A stretch of DNA of 64,000 nt, from NCBI RefSeq assembly GCF_001927245.1, contig NZ_MJUX01000004.1, positions 372,001-436,000 on the forward strand, given 5' to 3'. This DNA is from Acuticoccus yangtzensis (GTDB lineage: Bacteria; Pseudomonadota; Alphaproteobacteria; Rhizobiales; Amorphaceae). The notes under the pieces are model-generated. The model saw only the letters and a list, made by a program, of their open reading frames with translations, made no database searches and was not told the origin of the DNA. This document shows positions 37,929 through 46,085 of the stretch, in pieces; the stretch's first letter is position 1, and every line of letters begins with the position of its first letter. A program made the position numbers and the translations under genes.

Positions 37929-40900
37929 ATGTCCGGCACATCGTTACAGTCGCGTATTTTAAAGGCCGCCCGGTCCGCTTTGATCGGCGTGGCGCTCTTT
38001 TCATGCCTCGTGAACCTCTTGATGCTCACGGGGCCGATTTACATGCTGCAGATCTACGACCGGGTGCTCGCGTCGGGCTCCGTGCCGACCCTGGTCGCCC
38101 TGTCGGCGATCGTCGTCATCCTCTACGTCTTCATGGCGATCCTGGACCTGGTGCGCCAGCGCATCCTCATCCGCGTCGGCCATACGATCGACGATGAGGT
38201 TGGCTACACCGCCTTCTCCACCTATGTCGACGCGCCGATGAAGCTCGGCCCCATGGGCGAGCAGGCCCAGCCGATCCGCGATGTCGACCAGCTCCGCCAG
38301 TTCTTCTCGTCCAACGGCATGACCGCGCTGTTCGACGTGCCGTGGATGCCGATCTACCTCGCCGTCGTCTTCCTCATCCACCCCGCGCTCGGCCTGCTGG
38401 CGACCGCGGGCGCGCTGATCCTCCTCGCCATCGCCATCATCACCGACAGGACCGCGCGCAGCGCCGTCGCCCAGTCCAACACCGCGGGGCTGCGCCGGTC
38501 GCGCTTTGCCGAGGCGACGCGGCGCAATGCGGAAGTCGTGCGCGGTATGGGGATGCTGGACGGGCTGGGCTCGGTCTGGCGCAGCGTCAACCGCGCCTTC
38601 CTGCGCGCCAACGGCCGGGCAGCGGAGATCGTGTCGACGTCCAGCGTCATCACCAAGGTGTTCCGGCTCGGCCTGCAGTCGGCGGTCTTGGGCCTCGGCG
38701 CATATCTGGCGGTTCATCAATATATCACGCCGGGCGCGATGATCGCCGCCTCGATCATCATGAGCCGTGCGCTTCAGCCGGTGGAATCGGCGGTCGGCAA
38801 CTGGCGCCAATTCCTCAGCGCGCGGCAGTCCTACCGCCGGCTCAGCGCCACGGTGGAGGCGGTGGAGGACATCGAGCGTATGGCGCTGCCGGCCCCCACC
38901 AAAACGCTGGCGGCCGAGACGATCACGGTGATCGCCCCCGGCTCGCAGACGCCCATCGTGCGCGATGTCGCCTTCCGCCTGGACGCCGGGCAGGCGCTCG
39001 GCATCATCGGCAAGTCGGGTTCGGGCAAGTCCACGTTGGCGCGGGCCGTCGTCGGCGTATGGCCGGTGGTGCGCGGTGCGGTGACGCTGGACGGCGCGCC
39101 GATCAACCAATACCCGGCCGGGGCGCTGGGCGCGCACATCGGCTACCTGCCGCAGGACGTGGAGCTTTTCCCCGGCACAGTGGCCGACAACATCGCCCGC
39201 TTCGACCCCGACTTCGCGCCGGACGACGTGGTCGACGCCGCGCGCCAGGCGGGGGTGCACGAGCTGATCCTGTCCTTGCCGCAGGGCTACAACACGATGA
39301 TCGGCGAGGCGGGGGCGGCCCTTTCCGGCGGGCAGCGCCAACGTGTCGGCCTGGCGCGCGCACTCTACAAGAACCCGTTCCTGGTGGTGCTGGACGAGCC
39401 GAACTCCAACCTCGACGCGGAGGGTGACGAGGCGCTTCGCACCGCAATCCTCGCCGTGCGTGAGCGTGGCGGCATCGCAATCGTCATCGCGCATCGTCCC
39501 TCGGCCGTCGCCAGTTGTGGGCACCTGATGATGCTGGCGGACGGCCGCGTGAAGGACTTCGGCACCCGCGACGAGGTGCTGAGCCGCGTCACCCGCCCGG
39601 TGGCCGATGTCTCCGCACCGCCGCCGACCGCTCCCCCCGCCTACGCCTCGGCCATGATGATGCCCGGCGCCCCGTTTTCGGGCGCTCCGGTCCGCGGCGG
39701 TGGGATGCACGGGTGTGGGATGCCCGGCAGCGTGCCGGTGGGCGGGGTGGCCGCGACGGGCCCCGGTACCACGGCCCGCCCGCAGCCACGTTTTGCCGGT
39801 GGCGGCGAGGCGTCCGGCCTCGCGCTCGTCCACAGCGCACCACCGTCTTCCGCCGCGCCGTCTGCCGCCGTGCCGTCCTCCGCAGCCGCCGCCGCGCCCT
39901 CACGCGGACCCGTGCTTCATCCGATCCCGAATTTCTACGGCACTTCCGCGGCGACAGTGATGCAGGCCGTCGCGCCGTTCGCCCCACCACCTGCCGCAAC
40001 GCCTGCGCCGACCGCCGCCCCGGTCGCTGCAACGGCGCTCCGCTCCAACGACGTCGCCGCCACAGCAGAGCCCGTCGCCCCAGCTCCGGCGGCCACTCCG
40101 CCGGCGGCCGGCCCGCCGCGCGAGGAAACCTCGCCCGTCCCGCAGGCCGATGCCACCTCGCCCGCCGAACCGGCAACGACTGACGGCGGCGCTGCCCCGG
40201 CGACGATGACCTCGACCGCGCCCGAGCGGCCTCTATCGCCGACCCCAATCCCGCAGCCGAGCGCAACGGCCACTGCCCCCGCGGCGCCGCCCGCAACCGA
40301 GCCATCGGGCGCCCCGGCGACCGCGCTCCGGACGCCCGAGACAGGGCTGCCCGAAACAGCGTCGACCGGAACAAGGCCGCTCGAAACAGTGCCGGCTGAA
40401 ACAATGACGGCCGAAACCAAGCCGACCGGAACCGCATCTGCCGAAGTCGAGCCGTCCTCTCCGGGGCCGATTGCGGCGGAGGCGCCCGCGACCGGCACGG
40501 AAAGGCAGGGCGCGAGTTCGCAGGCCGCCCCCACGGCGCCCGTCGCCGCATCATCTGCGACCGACAGCGTGCATCATTCCACGCCTCCGCTGCGCCTTCG
40601 CAGGCGCCGCAGCCCGGACAAGGCGTGGCTGATCCCCACCGACGACGAGGCCCTCGACGAAAACCGGCCGGGCCCCGCCCCGGCCGCGCCCGAAACCGCC
40701 ACGGCGACGGCGCCACGGCCCGCCCGCGACGCGCGTCCCGTCCAACCGCTCGCCCTCGACCCCGGCGATGCACCCGGCCCTCGCGCGGCGCCTCGTCCGC
40801 CGGAGGACCTGCGCGGACCGATCGACTGGGCCGCCGACGATCCCTTCACGCCGCAAACCCGCTGGCCGCCCGAACGGCCCGCAAATCATGCCTCTGCAGC

Positions 40901-41375
40901 GCCAGACGCGCAGACCGCCCCCACCGCGGTGGGTTGGCAGCCGGACGCCCTGTCCCCCTACCTCTCCGCCTACACCGCGGCGCTGTGCGCCGATGTGGCG
41001 CCCGCTCCCGACGCCACGCAGTCCACCCCACCCCCATCGCCCGGCCATGCCGCTACCCCCGTCTACACTGCTGCGCCTGGCAACGCCGACACGCCCGGCG
41101 AAGCGTCCGCGGTCCGCAACGCCGACGCGTCCGGCAACACCACCGCGGCCAGCAACACCAGCGTCCACGGCGACTCCGATGCGCCCGGCGAAGCGTCCGA
41201 AGTCAGCAGCGCCACCGCGTCCCGCAACGCCGATACGCCAGGCCGCACGGGTGTGGCCGGCGGTGCGGCACCGCACGTCACGGCTGCCACAACGGCCCGT
41301 CCGCGCGAGGCGGTGCCTGCCGTGAAACCGGCCTCCCCGCACGGCCCGGCCGGCAAGCCGGAGGCGGCTGAATGA
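37929..41375 (+). CDS. Type I secretion ABC ATPase/permease (PrtD-type) with very long disordered C-terminal extension
   Basis: The 1148-residue protein has a normal PrtD/AprD-type exporter in residues 1 to about 558. Membrane helices include ALIGVALFSCLVNLLMLTG. Walker A is GKSGSGKST (361-369), the signature is LSGGQRQR (465-472), and Walker B is LVVLDEP (485-491). The remaining 590 residues are almost entirely Ala, Pro, Thr, Glu and Ser, with local repeats such as ET-x-P-x-ET near 40340-40450 and NAD-x-PGEAS near 41085-41250, and one basic island, RLRRRRSPDKAWLIP. The frame is open throughout and its stop overlaps the next start (ATGA), so the tail is part of the protein. Usual family members end shortly after the ATPase. 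It would power export of RTX proteins. Confidence 0.9.
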   Translation: MSGTSLQSRILKAARSALIGVALFSCLVNLLMLTGPIYMLQIYDRVLASGSVPTLVALSAIVVILYVFMAILDLVRQRILIRVGHTIDDEVGYTAFSTYVDAPMKLGPMGEQAQPIRDVDQLRQFFSSNGMTALFDVPWMPIYLAVVFLIHPALGLLATAGALILLAIAIITDRTARSAVAQSNTAGLRRSRFAEATRRNAEVVRGMGMLDGLGSVWRSVNRAFLRANGRAAEIVSTSSVITKVFRLGLQSAVLGLGAYLAVHQYITPGAMIAASIIMSRALQPVESAVGNWRQFLSARQSYRRLSATVEAVEDIERMALPAPTKTLAAETITVIAPGSQTPIVRDVAFRLDAGQALGIIGKSGSGKSTLARAVVGVWPVVRGAVTLDGAPINQYPAGALGAHIGYLPQDVELFPGTVADNIARFDPDFAPDDVVDAARQAGVHELILSLPQGYNTMIGEAGAALSGGQRQRVGLARALYKNPFLVVLDEPNSNLDAEGDEALRTAILAVRERGGIAIVIAHRPSAVASCGHLMMLADGRVKDFGTRDEVLSRVTRPVADVSAPPPTAPPAYASAMMMPGAPFSGAPVRGGGMHGCGMPGSVPVGGVAATGPGTTARPQPRFAGGGEASGLALVHSAPPSSAAPSAAVPSSAAAAAPSRGPVLHPIPNFYGTSAATVMQAVAPFAPPPAATPAPTAAPVAATALRSNDVAATAEPVAPAPAATPPAAGPPREETSPVPQADATSPAEPATTDGGAAPATMTSTAPERPLSPTPIPQPSATATAPAAPPATEPSGAPATALRTPETGLPETASTGTRPLETVPAETMTAETKPTGTASAEVEPSSPGPIAAEAPATGTERQGASSQAAPTAPVAASSATDSVHHSTPPLRLRRRRSPDKAWLIPTDDEALDENRPGPAPAAPETATATAPRPARDARPVQPLALDPGDAPGPRAAPRPPEDLRGPIDWAADDPFTPQTRWPPERPANHASAAPDAQTAPTAVGWQPDALSPYLSAYTAALCADVAPAPDATQSTPPPSPGHAATPVYTAAPGNADTPGEASAVRNADASGNTTAASNTSVHGDSDAPGEASEVSSATASRNADTPGRTGVAGGAAPHVTAATTARPREAVPAVKPASPHGPAGKPEAAE

Positions 41376-42697
41376 GCATGGCCGCCGAGGACGATCCGAA
41401 CACGCCCATCTTCGCCGTCTCCACAGGGCGCTACCTGCGCCTCGGCGCCATCGCTGCAGCCGCCCTCGTCTTCGGCTTCGGCGGATGGGCCGCCGTCGCC
41501 AACGTCTCCGGCGCCGTCGTCTCCTCAGGCGTCGTCGCCGTCGACAGCCGCGTGAAGGAGATCCAGCACCGAGAAGGCGGCATCGTCGCCGCCATCTACG
41601 TGGAGAACGGCGACCGGGTCGCCGCCGGCGACCTCCTCGTCGAACTCGACGACACGCAGCCGCGCGCCGGACGCGATCTCGTCGCCGCCCAGCTCACCGC
41701 CCTCAACGCCCGCATGGACCGCCTCGCCGCCGAACGCGACGAGTCGGACGCGATCACCTTCGCCCCCACCCTGCTGGAGCGCGCGGACGAGCCGCTTGTC
41801 GCCGAGCTTCTGGACGGCCAGCGCTCCGTCTTCCGCGTCCGCCGCGCGACGCTGGACGGCCAGACGGCCCAACTCAGCGAGCAGATCGCCCAGCTCGAGC
41901 AGCAGATCGGCGGCATGGAGGCCCAGCTCGGCGCCAAGCGCGACGAGATCGAACTCGTCACCGCAGAGCTCGACGACCTGACCCAGCTCGAACGGCGCGA
42001 CCTCGTCCCGCGCGCGCGGGTGACCGAGCGGCGGCGCGAAGCTACCCGGCTGCGCGGCGAGGAAGGCGACCTCGTCGCCCGCATCGCCGCCGCGCGTGGG
42101 CGCATCGCCGAAATCCGCGTCCAGGTGCTCCAGATCGAGACCGAGTTTCAGCGCACCGTGCTGTCCGAAATCTCCGACCTGCAGACCGAGATCGCCACCC
42201 TGTCGGAACGCAACGTCGCCGCCGATGACGAGCTCAGCCGCGTCGCCATCCGCGCCCCGGTCGGCGGCATCGTCCACGAAAGCGCCGTCAGCACCATCGG
42301 CGGCGTGGTGGCGCCGGGCGGCCTCCTCATGAAGATCGTGCCGCAGAGCGACGACCTCGTCATCGAGGCGCGCATCGCCCCCATCAACGTCGACGAGGTG
42401 TCGATCGGCCAGGAGGCGGACGTTCTCTTCAGCGGCCTGCCGAGCCGCACGACCCCGCGGCTGAAGGGCGCCGTGAGCAGCATCTCCGCCGACCGCACGA
42501 TCGACCAGTCCACCGGCCAGCCCTACTTCTCCAGCCGCATCACCCTGCCGCAGAGCGAGCGCGAGAAACTCGGCAACGCCGTCCTGGTGCCGGGCATGCC
42601 GACCGAGGTCTATATCCAGACCCGCTCGCGCACGGTGCTCGACTACCTGATCGAACCCCTCATCAACGCGGCGCACATCACGTTTACCGAAAGCTGA
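41372..42697 (+). CDS. Type I secretion membrane fusion protein, HlyD/PrtE family
   Basis: The 441-residue adaptor has a short cytoplasmic N-terminus, one membrane helix (AIAAAALVFGFGGWAAVANV, about 27-47), and then the lipoyl half GVVAVDSRVKEIQHREGGIVAAIYVENGDRV. A long alpha-helical hairpin follows (about 95-280, many Gln, Glu and Arg). The second lipoyl half and beta-barrel contain IRAPVGGIVHESAVSTIGGVV, and the C-terminus has VPGMPTEVYIQTRSRTVLDYLIEPL, typical of HlyD-type proteins. It links the ATPase to the outer membrane channel. Its start overlaps the ATPase stop codon. Confidence 0.94.
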   Translation: MSMAAEDDPNTPIFAVSTGRYLRLGAIAAAALVFGFGGWAAVANVSGAVVSSGVVAVDSRVKEIQHREGGIVAAIYVENGDRVAAGDLLVELDDTQPRAGRDLVAAQLTALNARMDRLAAERDESDAITFAPTLLERADEPLVAELLDGQRSVFRVRRATLDGQTAQLSEQIAQLEQQIGGMEAQLGAKRDEIELVTAELDDLTQLERRDLVPRARVTERRREATRLRGEEGDLVARIAAARGRIAEIRVQVLQIETEFQRTVLSEISDLQTEIATLSERNVAADDELSRVAIRAPVGGIVHESAVSTIGGVVAPGGLLMKIVPQSDDLVIEARIAPINVDEVSIGQEADVLFSGLPSRTTPRLKGAVSSISADRTIDQSTGQPYFSSRITLPQSEREKLGNAVLVPGMPTEVYIQTRSRTVLDYLIEPLINAAHITFTES

Positions 42698-42779
42698 GGA
42701 TAACGCCCCGGCCGCCGCGGGGTTAGCGCCCCGTTAACCATGCCCATTCACCCTAAGGCCGTCTTTTGAAGGCGGTTTT

Positions 42780-44447
42780 ATGCGTGTCTCACTCCTTTGC
42801 CTGATTGCTGTGGGCGTCGCCTCGTGCGGGCCGCGCGCGTCCGGACCGGGACCTCAACTGGCGGCCATCGAGTCAGCCGACCTGTCCTCGTCCGCCGCCG
42901 TGACCTCCAGCGCCCAATTTTTCGTTGCCCCCCAGTCCTTGCACTCCCCCACCATCGCGGCCCCCGCGACGGCCGAGACGGAGCTGATGGAGGCGCGCAC
43001 CAGCGTCACCGTCCACCCGATGCCGGACGATCGCGACCCCCTCGTCCGCTACGACGACCCGGTGCCGCCGGGCGCCGTGCGTTCCCCCGCCTCCCTCACC
43101 TCCCCCGCGCCGCCCCGCGACGGCGTGGAGACCGCGGGCCGGCTCTCGGACGCGTTCCGCTCCACCTACCAGACCAACCCCGTGATCAACCGCGCCCGGT
43201 CCGACCTGCGCGCGGCCGACGAGGAGGTGGCGATCGCCAAGTCGCTGAACCGGCCGACGATCGCGCTGACCGCCAATGGAGGGCTCGGAACCGAGCGCAA
43301 CGTCAACGTGCCGACCTCCACGGGCTCGGGAACGGTGACGGACGACCGGCCGGACGGCATCGTGGCGCTGGAGGTCACGCAGCCCCTCTTCCGCGGCTTC
43401 CGCACGCGCAACGCGACCCGCGCCGCCCATGCCGGGGTGCAGGCCGAGCGGCAGCGCCTGCGTGCGACCGAGCAGGACGTGATCCTGGCGACGGCGGTGG
43501 CGTTCCTCGACGTGCGCCGCTTCCGCCGGGGCGAGGTGCTGCGCCGGCGCGAGGTGGACTTCCTGCGCGAGCAGATCGGCGCCGCCAGCGACCGCCAGCG
43601 GTTCGGCGAGGGCACGCGCACGGACGTCGACCAGGCGACGGCGCGGCTCGGCGAAGTGGAGTCGCTGCTCCTGCAGGAGAGCGCCCAGGCGCGCGCCGCA
43701 GAGGCCCGTTTTCGCGAGTTCAGCAATGTCGACCCCGGCAACCTGAAGCTCGACATCGACCTCAGCCACCTCGTCCCGCAGTCCTTGTCCGAGGCGCTGA
43801 CGCAGGGCCAGACGAACAATCCCGACATTCAACTGGCGATGCACGAGGTGGACGCGGCGAGCTTTCAGGTGAGCACGCTGGAGGGCGAGAGGCTGCCGAC
43901 GGTGAGCCTGACCGGGCGCGTCGGCGTGCAGGCCGGCACCAGCAGCGCCGACCGCACCGAGTCGGCCGAGGTGCGGGTGAACGTGTCCGTGCCGATCTAC
44001 CAGGGCGGCGGCGTCTCGGCGCGGGTGCGGCAGGCGAAGGAATCACTGGGCAGCGCGCGCATCGGGGTGGACGTGGCGCGCAACGAGACGCGATCGGACA
44101 TCGCCTCGGCGTGGGCGGCCTACGGCACGGCCCTTGAGGCGCTGGACTCGGCGCGCCGGTCCATCGGCGTCGCCCAGCGCGCGGTGAACGGGATCCTGGA
44201 GGAGCTGCGAGTGGGCCAGCGCACGACGGTCGACGTCCTGGATGCGCAGCGCGATTTGATCCGGGTGCAGATCATCGAGGCGGAGGCGGAGCGGCAGCGC
44301 GATGCCGCCGGCTTCCAGCTTCTGCGTGAACTCGGCCAGCTCGACCCCTCGGTTCTGGGCCTCGCGGTACCGCGCTACGACCCGGCCGAGCATTATACCG
44401 CCGTCGCCGACCGCTGGGCGGGCCTTCGCACCCCGGACGGCCGCTGA
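42780..44447 (+). CDS. TolC family outer membrane channel with lipoprotein signal and long linker
   Basis: The 555-residue protein starts with MRVSLLCLIAVGVASC, a lipobox with the modified cysteine at position 16. A Pro/Ser/Ala-rich linker of about 95 residues comes next. The TolC domain starts near GRLSDAFRSTYQTNPVINRARSDLRAADEEV (residue about 121) and shows the expected duplicated helical repeats, including DVRRFRRGEVLRRREVDFLREQIGAA and IGVAQRAVNGILEELRVGQRTTVDVLDAQRDLI. It forms the outer membrane exit duct of the secretion system. It lies 82 bp after the adaptor gene, and a strong hairpin follows. Confidence 0.92.
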   Translation: MRVSLLCLIAVGVASCGPRASGPGPQLAAIESADLSSSAAVTSSAQFFVAPQSLHSPTIAAPATAETELMEARTSVTVHPMPDDRDPLVRYDDPVPPGAVRSPASLTSPAPPRDGVETAGRLSDAFRSTYQTNPVINRARSDLRAADEEVAIAKSLNRPTIALTANGGLGTERNVNVPTSTGSGTVTDDRPDGIVALEVTQPLFRGFRTRNATRAAHAGVQAERQRLRATEQDVILATAVAFLDVRRFRRGEVLRRREVDFLREQIGAASDRQRFGEGTRTDVDQATARLGEVESLLLQESAQARAAEARFREFSNVDPGNLKLDIDLSHLVPQSLSEALTQGQTNNPDIQLAMHEVDAASFQVSTLEGERLPTVSLTGRVGVQAGTSSADRTESAEVRVNVSVPIYQGGGVSARVRQAKESLGSARIGVDVARNETRSDIASAWAAYGTALEALDSARRSIGVAQRAVNGILEELRVGQRTTVDVLDAQRDLIRVQIIEAEAERQRDAAGFQLLRELGQLDPSVLGLAVPRYDPAEHYTAVADRWAGLRTPDGR

Positions 44448-44603
44448 CGCCGGCGCCCCGGCTCGCCCGCCGCTGTCCCCACCCGCCGCGTCCTCGGATC
44501 GGCGGTGCTGAGTAGGGCCTTCTCCTGGCCGGGCCTCACCTTGCATCAGCGACGCCTGGCCGGCTCTTTCAACGCCCCCCCCTGCCGGGCCGTCCACTCG
44601 AGC

Positions 44604-44653
44604 CCGCGCCCCGTTGCGCGGCCGCTTTCAGGCCGCCGCGCAACGGGGCGCGG
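44604..44653. terminator. Strong 19-bp hairpin between tolC-like and DapA-like genes
   Basis: The arms 44604-44622 and 44635-44653 are perfectly complementary over 19 bp (core CCCCGTTGCGCGGC) with a 12-base loop. It sits between two converging genes and could stop transcription from either side. Confidence 0.75.
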
Positions 44654-44673
44654 CCCATGTCCGGCCGCCGCGC

Positions 44674-45621
44674 TTATTGCGCGGCGGTGGCCATCCGCCC
44701 GTCCAGGCGGCGCGAGAGGCGGTCCATCAGGCGCGTCAGCTCCTGGTGGCCGAACGGGTCCAGCTTGGGGCCGGGAGCGCGAGTGGCCGCGGAGGTGATG
44801 ATGCCGCGCCGGCGCAAAATCTCCTTGCGCACCGCGAGGCCGTAGCCCGGCTGCTGCTCGTGACGCACCAGCGGGAGGTAGGCGTCGAACACGTCCTCGG
44901 CCCCGTCGACGTCGCCGGCATGGTGACGCCTCACCACCTCCACCAGCATCTCGGGATAGGCGAAGCCGGTCATCGCACCGTCGGCGCCGCGGCCCAGCTC
45001 CTGCGGCAGATAGAGCCCGCCATTGCCGCACAGGATCGACACCCGCCGCGTGCCGCGCTTCTCCGACGTCTGACGGATCGTCGTCAGCTTCGGCAGGCCC
45101 GGCCAGTCCTCGTGCTTCAGCATCACCACCGTCGGCACGGCCTCGGCCAGGGTGACGAAGCCGCCCGGCGAAATCGGCATGTTCGTGGTGAGCGGGAAGT
45201 CCTGATAGACGATCGGCGTGTCGCCCAGGCTCTTGCCGATCGACTCGAACATCGAGATGACGTTGCTCTCGGTCTTGGCGGCCGCGTTGGGAGCGACCAT
45301 CACGCCGGCGGCGCCCTCGTCCATCGCCGTGCGCGCCAGGGCGAACATGTTGTCGAACCCGGCCTGCGACACGCCGACGACCACCGGAACGCGCCCGTCC
45401 ACCCGGCGCAGCACCTGCTTCAGCACCGCCTCGGACTCCGCACCCGTCAGCTTCGGGGCCTCGCCCATCATGCCGAGGATGGTGATGCCGTCGACTCCGG
45501 TCGACAGGTAGAAGTCGGTCAGCCGGTCGATGCTGGCGTGGTCGATGGCGCCGTCGTCGAGAAACGGAGTTGCCGAAATGATGAAGACGCCGCGCGCCTC
45601 CTCCGTCAAACGATGAGCCAC
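44674..45621 (-). CDS. DapA/NAL family class I lyase, substrate unknown
   Basis: The 315-residue protein is in the dihydrodipicolinate synthase/N-acetylneuraminate lyase superfamily. The Schiff-base lysine is expected in VVMLKHEDWPG, and the family tyrosine in IVYQDFPL. The phosphate or carboxylate-binding motif reads GMMGEAPKL instead of GTTGE, so it is probably not a true lysine-pathway DapA. I use the GTG at 45621 because AGGAGG lies 7 bases upstream. It could act on a keto-deoxy sugar acid, which would fit the dehydratase and kinase genes in the window, but it is not adjacent to them. Confidence 0.85.
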   Translation of the reverse strand: MAHRLTEEARGVFIISATPFLDDGAIDHASIDRLTDFYLSTGVDGITILGMMGEAPKLTGAESEAVLKQVLRRVDGRVPVVVGVSQAGFDNMFALARTAMDEGAAGVMVAPNAAAKTESNVISMFESIGKSLGDTPIVYQDFPLTTNMPISPGGFVTLAEAVPTVVMLKHEDWPGLPKLTTIRQTSEKRGTRRVSILCGNGGLYLPQELGRGADGAMTGFAYPEMLVEVVRRHHAGDVDGAEDVFDAYLPLVRHEQQPGYGLAVRKEILRRRGIITSAATRAPGPKLDPFGHQELTRLMDRLSRRLDGRMATAAQ

Positions 45622-45722
45622 CTGTTTCCTCCTGAGACGATCATCACATATTTTGCCACCTACCATGCCCCCATGGCGCGCTCAAAGCCAGCCTCCAGCG
45701 GCAGCATGGTCAAAATGGCGCC

Positions 45723-45998
45723 ATGGCCAAATCGCATCTAGAACAAATGCGGAACATGTGGTTCATGGTCAGCATGACACGCCGCTCACTCCCCTTCGTC
45801 GACCGCGACACCGTCGTCGCCCGTCTCGGACACTGCCGCCAGGCCATGATCGAGCTTCGGGCTGGCTCGCCCCCGCGCTCCCTGGCCCGCGCCTCCGCGG
45901 ACCAGATGATCTCGAATATCGACGAGCTGGTCTGGATCCTCACTGGAGACCGCGAAATGTTCGTCACCAAAGGCCACGGCCGGAACCTCTACCGGTGA
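45723..45998 (+). CDS. Small hypothetical protein
   Basis: The 91-residue frame (start MAKSHLEQMRNMWFMVSM) has a plausible mixed composition with two helical parts and a C-terminal basic segment (TKGHGRNLYR). The ribosome site is weak. It is not recognised and not conserved as far as I can tell by eye. It is divergent from the DapA-like gene and convergent with mscS. Confidence 0.45.
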   Translation: MAKSHLEQMRNMWFMVSMTRRSLPFVDRDTVVARLGHCRQAMIELRAGSPPRSLARASADQMISNIDELVWILTGDREMFVTKGHGRNLYR

Positions 45999-46085
45999 GG
46001 CCGGGACCGGCGCACCACCGCGGCCGCGCGCGCCGTCCGACCCGCCGCGGCGCGCCCCGGCCCACCGCGGCTCTCGTGACGCCCG

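Noticed and set aside
38001-39833. Minus-strand open frame of 610 codons
   Set aside because: It is antisense to the type I secretion ATPase, which has intact Walker and signature motifs.
39602-41375. A separate gene or frameshifted remnant forming the tail of the secretion ATPase
   Set aside because: The frame is continuous with no stop or internal start with a ribosome site, and the ATGA overlap with the adaptor gene is at the tail's end.
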